Assembly: GCA_041397825.1 (NCBI GenBank)
Contig: JAWKVX010000002.1
Location: forward strand, 930,001 to 994,000
Direction of reading: 5' to 3'
DNA: 64,000 bases
DNA from: JANNSX01 sp041397825
GTDB taxonomy: Bacteria > Pseudomonadota > Alphaproteobacteria > Rhizobiales > Hyphomicrobiaceae
Shown here: positions 49,278 to 57,351 of the stretch, piece by piece
Layout: each line of letters begins with the position of its first letter
How positions within the stretch are numbered: the first letter of the stretch is position 1
Position numbers and translations under genes: made by a program
Notes under the pieces: model-generated
The model's input: only the letters and a program-made list of their open reading frames with translations
Databases searched by the model: none
Told to the model about the DNA's origin: nothing

Positions 49278-50060
49278 ATGGACGCTCAGACGGCATGCAG
49301 CGAAACCAACATACTCGGAATCGTCAGCCGCGGCCGCAGATACAAGCCGATCCCGATGGCATCCGGCAAGGACCAAGCCCTGGTCGATGCCCTGACCATT
49401 GTCGTTCATGACTTGAGGGGTCCCCTCGCCAACCTGCAGGTAATGCTCGAGCTGATCGAGGTTTATGCCGCGCGCAAGGCATTCGTCGAGGTGCCGGATT
49501 GCGCCCGCCGCGCCCAGACGATCATCGAGACCCTGGACGCAATGTTGAGCGGCTTTCTCGAGCGGGCACGCCAGACCGGAGACCCTTTGGCCTTCCGGCC
49601 GGCCTTGACCGATCTCAACGACATCACGGCAGATGCCGCCGCGTTGAGTGCGCCGCTGGCGCAATCGCGAACCGTCGAGATCGAGCGCCATGGCCGGCGG
49701 CCGGTCACACTCGATGCTGACCGCCGGCTTGTGCTGGAGGCCGTCGACAACATTCTCGGCAATGCGGTCAAGTATTCGCCGCCGGGCTCGAGCGTGGCGC
49801 TCGTCACCGGCGTCGACGGCCGAGATGCCGTGATCAGTGTCACAGACTCCGGGCCGGGCTTCTCCGAGCATGAGCTCGCCGGTCTCTTCCGGCCGTTCGC
49901 CTCGCTCTCGCGACGCAAGCCGGGTATCGCCCCGTCCACAGGGCTCGGCCTCTGGATCGCCCGTTTGATCGCCACTCGCCACGGCGGGTCACTCACGGTT
50001 GTTCCCCGTCGGGATGCGCAGGGCTCCGTCTTCACATTGCGATTGCCGCGGCGGACATAG
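49278..50060 (+). CDS. Soluble sensor histidine kinase (orphan)
   Basis: A 260-residue kinase without membrane helices. The dimerisation/phosphoacceptor helix has ALTIVVHDLRGPLANLQVML with His44. The ATPase domain has the N box DNILGNAVKYSPPGS, G1 DSGPGFSEHE, and G2 STGLGLWIARLIATRHGGSL. The first 35 residues contain no recognised sensor domain. Start at 49278 (MDAQTACS) is supported by GGAGGAG. No response regulator gene is nearby, so it is an orphan or feeds a distant partner. It heads the same-strand run that continues with the oxidoreductase gene 33 bases later. Confidence 0.88.
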   Translation: MDAQTACSETNILGIVSRGRRYKPIPMASGKDQALVDALTIVVHDLRGPLANLQVMLELIEVYAARKAFVEVPDCARRAQTIIETLDAMLSGFLERARQTGDPLAFRPALTDLNDITADAAALSAPLAQSRTVEIERHGRRPVTLDADRRLVLEAVDNILGNAVKYSPPGSSVALVTGVDGRDAVISVTDSGPGFSEHELAGLFRPFASLSRRKPGIAPSTGLGLWIARLIATRHGGSLTVVPRRDAQGSVFTLRLPRRT

Positions 50061-50093
50061 CCGGATCTCCATCCAAAACCGGAGGGCGCACAC

Positions 50094-51515
50094 ATGCAGA
50101 TACGCAAGGTCGATATCGCCGTCATCGGTGGCGGCTCGGGTGGCCTGTCCGTTGCGGCCGGGGCCGCACAGCTGGGCGCACGGGTGCTCCTCGCAGAGGG
50201 GAAAAAAATGGGCGGCGACTGCCTGAACTGGGGCTGCGTGCCGTCAAAGGCATTGATTGCGGCAGGTGCGGCAGCCAGGGCCGTCAGGGCAAGCGGACGA
50301 TTTGGCATCAATGGCCATGAGCCGGCGGTCGATTACAAGGCCGTTCACGATCACATCCATGGGGTCATCGCCGAAATCGCACCGCACGATTCCGTCGAGC
50401 GTTTCGAGAAGCTTGGCGTCGATGTCGTCCAGGCCCGTGCCCGGTTTGTCACCCCAACCGAGCTCGAGGTGGGCGGCATTCGCGTCGAGGCGCGCCGCTT
50501 CGTCATAGCAACGGGCTCGAGGGCGTTCGTACCCGCCATCCCCGGCCTCGACAAAACCCCCTTTCTGACCAATGAGACGATCTTCGATCTCGTCGAGCGG
50601 CCTGGACACCTGATCGTCGTCGGTGGCGGGCCGATCGGTCTCGAGCTTGCCGCAGCGCTTCGCCGGTTGGGCGCCGGCGTCACCGTGCTCGAGGCCGTGA
50701 CGGTGCTCGCCAATGACGACCCCGATGCCGTGGCGGTCGTACGCAACCGGCTAATTGCCGAAGGCGTTGATGTCCGCGAAGGCGCGGCGGTCGCTTCCGT
50801 CGAGCCGGACGGCAATGGCGTCGCCGTGGATGTGCTCCATGCCGGTCGGCGACAGCGGGTGTGCGGCACGCATCTGCTGATAGCGGTCGGCCGGCGCCCC
50901 AACATCACGGATCTCGGCCTCGAGGCGGCTGGCATCGAGACCGACGGGCGTGGCATCGTCGTCGACGCGCGCCTCAGGACCACGAACAGACGTGTCTTTG
51001 CGGTCGGCGATGTCGTTGGCGGCATGCAGTTCACGCATGTCGCCGCCTATCACGCCGGCATCGTCATCCGGAATGCGCTATTCAACCTGCCAGCCAAGGC
51101 GAGTGCCCGCGCCATTCCGCGTGTGACCTACACGGACCCCGAACTCGCGCAGGTTGGCCATCAGCTTCCCAAGGCGCGAGAGCACGATCCCCTGGCGAGA
51201 GCGGTGACCTGGTCCTTCGAAGAGAACGATCGCGCACGCGCCGAGCGCGAGACCGAAGGCCTCGTCAAGGCCGTCATCGGCCGCAAGGGCCAGGTGCTGG
51301 GGTGCACGATTGCAGGACGGCATGCAGGCGAGTTGATCCTGCCTTGGGTTCTCGCCGTCGAGAAGCGGCTCAAAATATCCGACATGGCCGCGATCATTGC
51401 ACCCTATCCGACGCTGTCCGAGGTCACGAAACGCGCAGCCGGCAGCTACTACACACCGAGGCTGTTCTCGGATCGGACGCGCCGGGTCGTGCGAATGATG
51501 CAGTGGCTGCCGTGA
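50094..51515 (+). CDS. FAD-dependent disulfide oxidoreductase (mercuric reductase/Lpd-like)
   Basis: A 473-residue class I pyridine nucleotide-disulfide oxidoreductase. FAD motif IAVIGGGSGGLSVAAGAAQL; redox pair Cys43 and Cys48 in GGDCLNWGCVPSK; NAD(P) motif IVVGGGPIGLELAAAL; second FAD motif VFAVGDVVGG. The dimerisation domain ends IAPYPTLSEVTKRAAG, where lipoamide dehydrogenase has HAHPTLSE. The usual catalytic histidine is thus Tyr, a feature of the mercuric-reductase-like group often paired with TVP38 proteins. No N-terminal metal-binding domain or C-terminal CC pair is present, so it is not a true MerA. It is followed 23 bases later by the TVP38 gene. Confidence 0.92.
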   Translation: MQIRKVDIAVIGGGSGGLSVAAGAAQLGARVLLAEGKKMGGDCLNWGCVPSKALIAAGAAARAVRASGRFGINGHEPAVDYKAVHDHIHGVIAEIAPHDSVERFEKLGVDVVQARARFVTPTELEVGGIRVEARRFVIATGSRAFVPAIPGLDKTPFLTNETIFDLVERPGHLIVVGGGPIGLELAAALRRLGAGVTVLEAVTVLANDDPDAVAVVRNRLIAEGVDVREGAAVASVEPDGNGVAVDVLHAGRRQRVCGTHLLIAVGRRPNITDLGLEAAGIETDGRGIVVDARLRTTNRRVFAVGDVVGGMQFTHVAAYHAGIVIRNALFNLPAKASARAIPRVTYTDPELAQVGHQLPKAREHDPLARAVTWSFEENDRARAERETEGLVKAVIGRKGQVLGCTIAGRHAGELILPWVLAVEKRLKISDMAAIIAPYPTLSEVTKRAAGSYYTPRLFSDRTRRVVRMMQWLP

Positions 51516-51538
51516 GATCACCGAGAGGAGCGACTAAC

Positions 51539-52276
51539 ATGCCGAGCGATTTGACCACGTCCAACGCAACATCGCCCCGTGCGGCGAACCGACTCAAGCG
51601 CCTTCTGCCGATCGGCATTCTCGCCGGGGGAATTGCCACCTTCTTCGCTCTCGGCCTGGACCACTATCTCACCTTCGAGGCCCTCCGCGAGCATCGGAGC
51701 GCGCTCATGGGCTTCGTCATGCAGAAGCCGGTCGTTGCTGTGCTCGTATTCATCCTCCTTTATGCCGTCGCGACCACGCTGTCGCTGCCGGGTGGCGCGC
51801 TGCTGACCGTCACGGCCGGGTTTCTGTTCGGCATCACGCTCGGCACGGCGGCCACCGTCGTCGGCGCCACGATGGGCGCGATCGCGATCTATCTCGCGGC
51901 CAGAACCGCATTTCGCGAAATCCTAACGGCCAAGGCCGGGCCTATGCTCCAGCGCATGGAAGCTGGATTCAAAGACAATGCGCTGAGCTACCTGCTGGTG
52001 CTGCGGCTCATCCCGATCTTTCCGTTCTTCATCGTCAATATCGTGCCGGCGCTACTCGGCGTGCCGCTCAGGACCTATGCCGTCGGCACGCTTGCCGGCA
52101 TCATTCCCGGGACTTTCGTCTTTGCCTCGATCGGCGCCGGTCTCGGCAGCGTATTCGACCGGATGGAGGACTTCTCCCTCAAGGGCGCACTGACGCCAGA
52201 GGTGACGATTGCGCTGATCGGGCTCTCGATGCTGAGCCTCGTGCCGATTGTCTACAAGAAGCTCAAGGCCGGCTGA
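51539..52276 (+). CDS. TVP38/TMEM64 family (DedA-like, SNARE-associated) membrane protein
   Basis: A 245-residue inner-membrane protein with about six hydrophobic segments, including re-entrant motifs typical of the VTT domain: LSLPGGALLTVTAGFLFG and the mirrored FFIVNIVPALLGVPLRTYAV. The central GATMGAIAIYLAARTAFRE and LRLIPIFPFF match the family. These proteins are thought to move lipids across membranes. The upstream disulfide oxidoreductase/TVP38 pair is a recurrent arrangement, and the two are sometimes fused. The ATG at 51539 has GAGAGGAG before it. Confidence 0.92.
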   Translation: MPSDLTTSNATSPRAANRLKRLLPIGILAGGIATFFALGLDHYLTFEALREHRSALMGFVMQKPVVAVLVFILLYAVATTLSLPGGALLTVTAGFLFGITLGTAATVVGATMGAIAIYLAARTAFREILTAKAGPMLQRMEAGFKDNALSYLLVLRLIPIFPFFIVNIVPALLGVPLRTYAVGTLAGIIPGTFVFASIGAGLGSVFDRMEDFSLKGALTPEVTIALIGLSMLSLVPIVYKKLKAG

Positions 52277-52312
52277 GCAAATTTCATCGCTTTCAACACT
52301 GGAGCTCGCAAC

Positions 52313-53140
52313 ATGCCGAATGTCCCGAACGTCTTGCGCGGCACTGAAGTGGCCCGCTCCCTCGATGGAAAAGTGGCACTTGTCACCGGTTCCACTTCCG
52401 GCATCGGTCTTGCGATCGCCCGACGTCTCGCCGAGGCCGGCGCAGACGTCACGCTCAACGGGTTCGGCGATCCGGCATCGATCGAACGCATCCGATCCGA
52501 TCTCGAGGGCGAGCATCAGGTCCGCGCCCTCTATTCGAGCGCCGACATGTCCAAGCCCTCCGAGATCGAGGCCATGGTGCGCATGACCGAGCGTGCGCTC
52601 GGCCGCTTGGATATCTTGGTCAACAATGCCGGCATTCAGCATGTCGAGGCGATCGAGACCTTCCCGGTCGCCAAATGGGACGCCATCATCGCCATCAACC
52701 TGTCGTCTGCATTTCACACGATCCGCGCGGCATTGCCCGGCATGAAGATGCGCGGCTATGGGCGGATCATCAATGTCGCCTCTGCGCATGCGCTGGTCGC
52801 CTCGCCCTTCAAGTCGGCCTATGTGGCGGCGAAACATGGCGTTCTCGGACTGACGAAGACCGTCGCTCTCGAATCGGCAGAGCATGGCGTGACAGCCAAT
52901 GCGATCTGCCCCGGCTATGTCCTGACCCCGCTGGTCGAGAAGCAGATCCCGGAGACCGCCAAAGCCCGCGGAGTTAGCGAGGAGGAGGTCATCAAGTCCG
53001 TTCTTCTCGGAGCGCAGCCGACGAAGCAATTCGTGACCGCCGACAGCTTGGGGGCCCTCGCCGTGTTCCTGGCCTCGGAGGCGGCGGCCCAAATCACGGG
53101 CACGGCGCTCCCTGTCGACGGCGGCTGGACCGCGCACTGA
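52313..53140 (+). CDS. bdhA: 3-hydroxybutyrate dehydrogenase (SDR)
   Basis: A 275-residue short-chain dehydrogenase that interconverts 3-hydroxybutyrate and acetoacetate with NAD, in polyhydroxybutyrate turnover. The cofactor motif is VTGSTSGIG at about 24-32, then NNAGIQHVEAIE, SAHALVASPFKSAYVAAKHG with the catalytic Tyr/Lys, and CPGYVLTPLVEKQIP, a 3-hydroxybutyrate dehydrogenase signature. The C-terminus GTALPVDGGWTAH is diagnostic. An N-terminal extension of about 15 residues precedes the fold. It lies 36 bases after the TVP38 gene and 109 before the patatin gene. Confidence 0.94.
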   Translation: MPNVPNVLRGTEVARSLDGKVALVTGSTSGIGLAIARRLAEAGADVTLNGFGDPASIERIRSDLEGEHQVRALYSSADMSKPSEIEAMVRMTERALGRLDILVNNAGIQHVEAIETFPVAKWDAIIAINLSSAFHTIRAALPGMKMRGYGRIINVASAHALVASPFKSAYVAAKHGVLGLTKTVALESAEHGVTANAICPGYVLTPLVEKQIPETAKARGVSEEEVIKSVLLGAQPTKQFVTADSLGALAVFLASEAAAQITGTALPVDGGWTAH

Positions 53141-53249
53141 GCAACGAATAGCGGCCTCGAGACAATCGCAGGTCGGCACAAGCCGGAGACCCAATGCTAT
53201 GTTGGATCAACACCATGAGCCCCGTGATAGGATCTGTCGGGAGCATCCG

Positions 53250-54290
53250 ATGATGGCCAACACGAAGCCGGTGAACCTCGCCCTGCAAGGTGGCGGCGCG
53301 CATGGCGCCTTCACCTGGGGCGTGCTCGACAAGTTGCTCGAGGACGGCCGGATCGACGTCAAGGCGATCAGCGCCACGAGTGCCGGCGCCATGAACGCCG
53401 TGGTGTTCGCGCATGGATTGTCGATCGGCGGACCGGAAGGTGCCCGCGCCAAGCTCGAGGAGTTCTGGAGGGAAATCTCCTCGGCAGGACAACTGTGGAG
53501 CCCGGTTCGCACCTCACCCTGGGAGCAGTGGGCAGCCTGGTGGACCGGCAGCGGCTTCCATTCGCACCTGTCGCCCTCCTTCCTCGCCTTCCAGGCGATG
53601 ACGCATATCTTCTCGCCCTATCAACTCAATCCGCTCAATTTCAATCCTCTGAAAAGCGTTCTCGAGAAGGTCGTCGATTTCGACCATCTCTGTCAGTGTC
53701 CGGTCACGTCAAGACTGTTCCTCGGCGCGACGAATGTGCGGACCGGCAAGGTCCGCATTTTCGAGAACTCCGAGCTCTCGGCCGACGCCGTCCTGGCCTC
53801 CGCGTGCCTGCCCTATGTGTTCAAAGCCGTCGAGATCGATGGCGAGGCCTATTGGGACGGAGGCTATATGGGCAATCCCGCCATCTACCCTTTGATCTAC
53901 CACGGCGCCTCACGAGATGTCGTTATCGTCCACATCAATCCGCTGGTGCGAAAGGAGTTGCCGGTGTCGAGCCCGGCAATATTCGATCGCATCAACGAGA
54001 TCAGCTTCAATTCGTCCCTCATGCGCGAGATGCGCGCCATCGCCTTCGTCACACGACTCATCGACGACGGCGCGCTCGACAACAAGAAGTATCACCGCAT
54101 GCTCGTCCACTCGATCAGCGATGACGAGGCGATGAGCAAGCTTGGCGTGGCGACGAAGCTCAATCCCGACTGGAAGTTCCTCTGCCACCTTCGCGATACC
54201 GGCCGGGCCAGCGCCGAGTCATGGCTCGACGCGCATTTCGGCGATATCGGCGAGCGCTCGAGCATCGATGTGGGCGACGTGTATCTGTAG
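53250..54290 (+). CDS. Patatin-like phospholipase
   Basis: A 346-residue cytosolic lipid hydrolase. The oxyanion loop is LQGGGAHGAFTWGVLD (14-19 for GGGAHG). The nucleophile elbow reads SATSAGAM with Ser44; the first Gly of GxSxG is Ala42. The catalytic Asp203 is in YWDGGYMGNPA. Patatins next to 3-hydroxybutyrate dehydrogenase occur in many PHB-storing Proteobacteria, and the enzyme may act at granules or on lipids. The start at 53250 is one of two adjacent ATGs with GGGAGC upstream; an in-frame ATG at 53199 lacks a good site. Confidence 0.91.
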   Translation: MMANTKPVNLALQGGGAHGAFTWGVLDKLLEDGRIDVKAISATSAGAMNAVVFAHGLSIGGPEGARAKLEEFWREISSAGQLWSPVRTSPWEQWAAWWTGSGFHSHLSPSFLAFQAMTHIFSPYQLNPLNFNPLKSVLEKVVDFDHLCQCPVTSRLFLGATNVRTGKVRIFENSELSADAVLASACLPYVFKAVEIDGEAYWDGGYMGNPAIYPLIYHGASRDVVIVHINPLVRKELPVSSPAIFDRINEISFNSSLMREMRAIAFVTRLIDDGALDNKKYHRMLVHSISDDEAMSKLGVATKLNPDWKFLCHLRDTGRASAESWLDAHFGDIGERSSIDVGDVYL

Positions 54291-54427
54291 CTCCACGGAT
54301 TGATGCCTCGCGGTTATCGAAACCCCAACCAACGGATATTTTTCGAGCGGATCGTGTCGTCCCAGATGCAAGTCATGCGCCCTTGAATTGCGGCGCCTCG
54401 CCTTGAAACCACCGACGGAGATACAAG

Positions 54428-54928
54428 ATGTGGCTACGCTCGATAACCTGCCTGACCTTGATTGCCGGACTCTATTTCATGCCGCTCGGCCCAAAGCTTG
54501 TGGCCAGCGCGGACGCGATACAACACGCTGCAGGTCGTGACGGTATCGTGCGCGTCCCAAGCACCTATTCTCTCGAAGAGACGCTCTCGCGTGTCAAAGC
54601 CGACATTGCGGCAAAGAACATCCTGCTGTTCGACGACATCGACCAGTCGAAGCTCGCAGCAGACGCCGGCATCGAGCTCCACCCCTCGCATCTGATCGTC
54701 TTCGGCAATCCGCCGCTCGGCACGCTCTTCATCACTGCTGATGCCGAGGCCGGCCTCGACTGGCCTGTCCGGTTGCTCGTCTACCAAGACGACAAAGGCA
54801 AGGTCTGGATGGCCTATTCGGATTTCCAATGGATCGCCAAGCGGCATCGGATCTCCAACCGTAAGAAAGAGTTCAATATGGCTGCCGCGGTCATCGCCTC
54901 CATCGTGTCGAGCGCCGAAGAAAAGTAG
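54428..54928 (+). CDS. DUF302 domain protein, secreted
   Basis: A 166-residue protein with an N-terminal hydrophobic segment (about 1-22) and a DUF302 domain (about 40-160). Family features are VPSTYSLEETLSRVKADIAA, ILLFDDIDQSKLAADAGIEL, SHLIVFGNPPLGTLFI, LDWPVRLLVYQDDKG and VWMAYSDFQWIAKRH. DUF302 proteins form small dimers of unknown function, sometimes linked to oxidative or metal stress. The ATG has GGAG before it. It is on the same strand as patatin, 137 bases downstream. Confidence 0.92.
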   Translation: MWLRSITCLTLIAGLYFMPLGPKLVASADAIQHAAGRDGIVRVPSTYSLEETLSRVKADIAAKNILLFDDIDQSKLAADAGIELHPSHLIVFGNPPLGTLFITADAEAGLDWPVRLLVYQDDKGKVWMAYSDFQWIAKRHRISNRKKEFNMAAAVIASIVSSAEEK

Positions 54929-55124
54929 ACGAGCCGACTCCGATCTCTCTACTGGCGCGGCCGCATGTCGGCCGCGCCGTCATTTGTGCCGTTCCCGGAC
55001 GTGGCATAGCCAGGTGCTATCGAATCCGCTGCCAAACGGCATTTCAACGCAGCATGACGCGGCTCCAAATCTCGAATGTGGGTCAGGCCTGCCGGCCGGC
55101 CAAGACAAGCAACGGAGAACCGCC

Positions 55125-55610
55125 ATGCGCCTTCCCAAGTTCGAGATGTTTCGTCACTTGCTCGCCCCCTCGGCTCTCGTCGCCGCTTCGCTTGCCCTGG
55201 GCGTCGCACCAACGATGGCCGGTGAATGCCCGGCGGACAAAGTGGGTATCGACGTGACCCCGATGTCCAATATGGCGGCGAAAGGCGTCACGGACGACGT
55301 CATCGGCAAGATAAATCTCAATGACGAGAAGGTCGGCATATCCCGAATGTTCCGGCTACGCCGTCTCGAGGTGCAACCAGGTGGTGTGGTTCCCTGGCAC
55401 AGTCACGGCGATCGTCCGGCCATCATCTACATCGTCTCAGGTTCGATCACGGAGTACGCAAGTACCTGCGCCGTACCGATCGAGCACAAGGCGGGTGACG
55501 TTTCCGCCGAGACAATGCGGACGTCGCATTGGTGGAGGAACAATGGCAGCGAGCCGACCGTGCTCTTGTCCTCCGACCTCCTCGCCGACCCTGCCGACAC
55601 CAACATGTGA
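55125..55610 (+). CDS. Secreted cupin-domain protein
   Basis: A 161-residue protein with a signal peptide (about 1-32, cleavage near TMAGE). The mature part has a cupin barrel: FRLRRLEVQPGGVVPWHSHG carries the HxH of motif 1, but the expected Glu before YIVSGS is absent (RPAIIYIVSG). KAGDVSAETMRTSHWWRNNG forms motif 2. Two cysteines (GECP and STCAVP) could form a disulfide. Metal binding is therefore possible but altered. The ATG at 55125 has CGGAG upstream. It lies between DUF302 and the MFS gene on the same strand. Confidence 0.87.
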   Translation: MRLPKFEMFRHLLAPSALVAASLALGVAPTMAGECPADKVGIDVTPMSNMAAKGVTDDVIGKINLNDEKVGISRMFRLRRLEVQPGGVVPWHSHGDRPAIIYIVSGSITEYASTCAVPIEHKAGDVSAETMRTSHWWRNNGSEPTVLLSSDLLADPADTNM

Positions 55611-55693
55611 GATTTGATCCCTGGGCACACGTGGCGCCCGAGCCTAAGGGCTTCGTCGGCGCCCAGTGTCATCGAATCGACCGGAGGAGGTCC

Positions 55694-56953
55694 ATGTCGA
55701 TAGCACCAGCGACCGCATCGGACCTCCCGATCAGCACGATGCAGGTCGGGTTCACACAATCGTTGATCATCGGCTTGATTGCGTTTCTCACCGTGGTCGA
55801 TCTCTTTGCCACTCAGGCGATATTGCCTGCACTGACGGCTCACTACGGCGTGAGTCGTGCCGCCATGGGGTTCGCCGTCAACGCCTCCACGCTCGGGATG
55901 GCTGCGGCCGGGCTCCTGACCGCGCTATTCAGTCGCCACCTCCCGCGGAGAGCAGGCGTCGCAGCCTGCCTCGCACTTCTGGCAATTCCGACAGCGATGC
56001 TGGCGCACGCGCCGGACCTCATGACGTTCGCCCTGCTGCGCGTCGCCCAAGGTGTGCTGATGGCCACCGCATTCACGCTGACGCTCGGCTACCTCGGCGA
56101 GCAGTGCAGCGCCACAGCCACGGCCCGGGCCTTTGCGGCCTACATCACCGGCAATGTCGCCTCCAATCTGGTCGGCCGGCTGATCTCCGCCTCGGTCGCC
56201 GACGGCCTCGGTCTCGAGACCAACTTCTACCTCTTCGCAGCCCTCAATCTTGCGGGAGCTGTCCTCGCATATCGTTCACTCACCGGCATGATGCCCATGC
56301 GCCACGAGCAGGTGCAGGGATCTTCGATCAAGGCCATGCTCCACCACCTGGGCACTCCCATGCTGCAGCGCATCTTCGCCATTGGCTTTTGCATTCTCTT
56401 CGCCTTCATCGGTGTCTTCACCTATGTAAGCTTCCTGCTCGGCGCTCCGCCCTTGTCGCTCGGTGCGATGCAGGCGGGTTTCGTCTACCTTGTCTTTCTT
56501 CCCTCTATCGTGAGCACGCCCCTGGCGGGGTGGCTGACCGAGCGACTGGGCGTCCGCGTGGCTCTGGCCCTTGGGCTGGGTCTTGCTGCGACGGGCCTGC
56601 CGCTCCTGCTGTGGGACACATTGGCCCCTATCCTCGCGGGCCTGACCCTCGCCGGCATGGGAACCTTTTTCGCGCAGGCCGTTGCGACAGGCTTCGTCAG
56701 TCGTGCGGCCACCGCTGATCGCGGCGCTGCGAGCGGGCTCTACCTCGCCTCCTACTTTCTCGGCGGCATCGCTGGGGCGCTCGTGCTCGGCCAGGTCTTC
56801 GACCACCTCGGCTGGACCGTGTGTGTCGCCCTGATCGGCATCGTCCTGCTCGTCGCGACAGCCCTGGCCACAGGCCTGCGTAGCCCAATGCCGATGAACC
56901 GTGGTTCCACGTTTTGGAACAGACGTGCCGAACCTGACCGTCCTGGCAGTTGA
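55694..56953 (+). CDS. MFS transporter, YnfM-like
   Basis: A 419-residue major facilitator with about 12 helices. It begins QSLIIGLIAFLTVVDLFATQ, and the first loop has the family motif between helices 2 and 3 (ALFSRHLPRRAG). RVAQGVLMATAFTLTLGYLG marks helix 4, and LTERLGVRVAL is the second-half repeat of that loop. The layout matches the proton-driven drug/metabolite exporter subfamily that includes YnfM. The substrate is unknown. The ATG at 55694 has a strong GGAGGAGG site. It is the last gene of the same-strand run before a 398-base gap. Confidence 0.91.
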   Translation: MSIAPATASDLPISTMQVGFTQSLIIGLIAFLTVVDLFATQAILPALTAHYGVSRAAMGFAVNASTLGMAAAGLLTALFSRHLPRRAGVAACLALLAIPTAMLAHAPDLMTFALLRVAQGVLMATAFTLTLGYLGEQCSATATARAFAAYITGNVASNLVGRLISASVADGLGLETNFYLFAALNLAGAVLAYRSLTGMMPMRHEQVQGSSIKAMLHHLGTPMLQRIFAIGFCILFAFIGVFTYVSFLLGAPPLSLGAMQAGFVYLVFLPSIVSTPLAGWLTERLGVRVALALGLGLAATGLPLLLWDTLAPILAGLTLAGMGTFFAQAVATGFVSRAATADRGAASGLYLASYFLGGIAGALVLGQVFDHLGWTVCVALIGIVLLVATALATGLRSPMPMNRGSTFWNRRAEPDRPGS

Positions 56954-57351
56954 GTGTTTGTCGACAAGCACGTGCGGCGACGGCCTGCCGCGCCGCGCTC
57001 TTTGTCGTAGCGCTCGTGCTGGTCTTTCACGTTGGCATCCAGCTCTGGGTCCGTTCGCGTCCGTCCACGAGCATGCACCCCGCCGGTTCGCCCAGCCCCT
57101 CCCGGCATGCCAACCCTGCCCGTCGACTGAGACACTGCGCGCAGGTGCGAGCGGCTCCATCGCGTCATGTTTGATTGAAGTTGTGCGGCCAGACCATGCA
57201 TTCTATGCAACAGCAGATTTGTTTGCCTTTCCTTATTGCTATTGAACTGGATGGCCCCATATCGCTGATTGCCATTCCGACGGACGGTGCGAGGTACAGC
57301 TGCGATCAGGGCGATCCGATCTTTGGATCGAGATAGCGAAGGAGAGCCTCC
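56954..57351. other. Intergenic region upstream of the CHAT gene
   Basis: About 400 bases without a convincing gene on either strand. The right part (57160-57245) is relatively A/T-rich and is the likely promoter region of the CHAT gene, but I see no clear -35/-10 pair. An AAGGAG ribosome site lies just before 57352. Confidence 0.5.
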
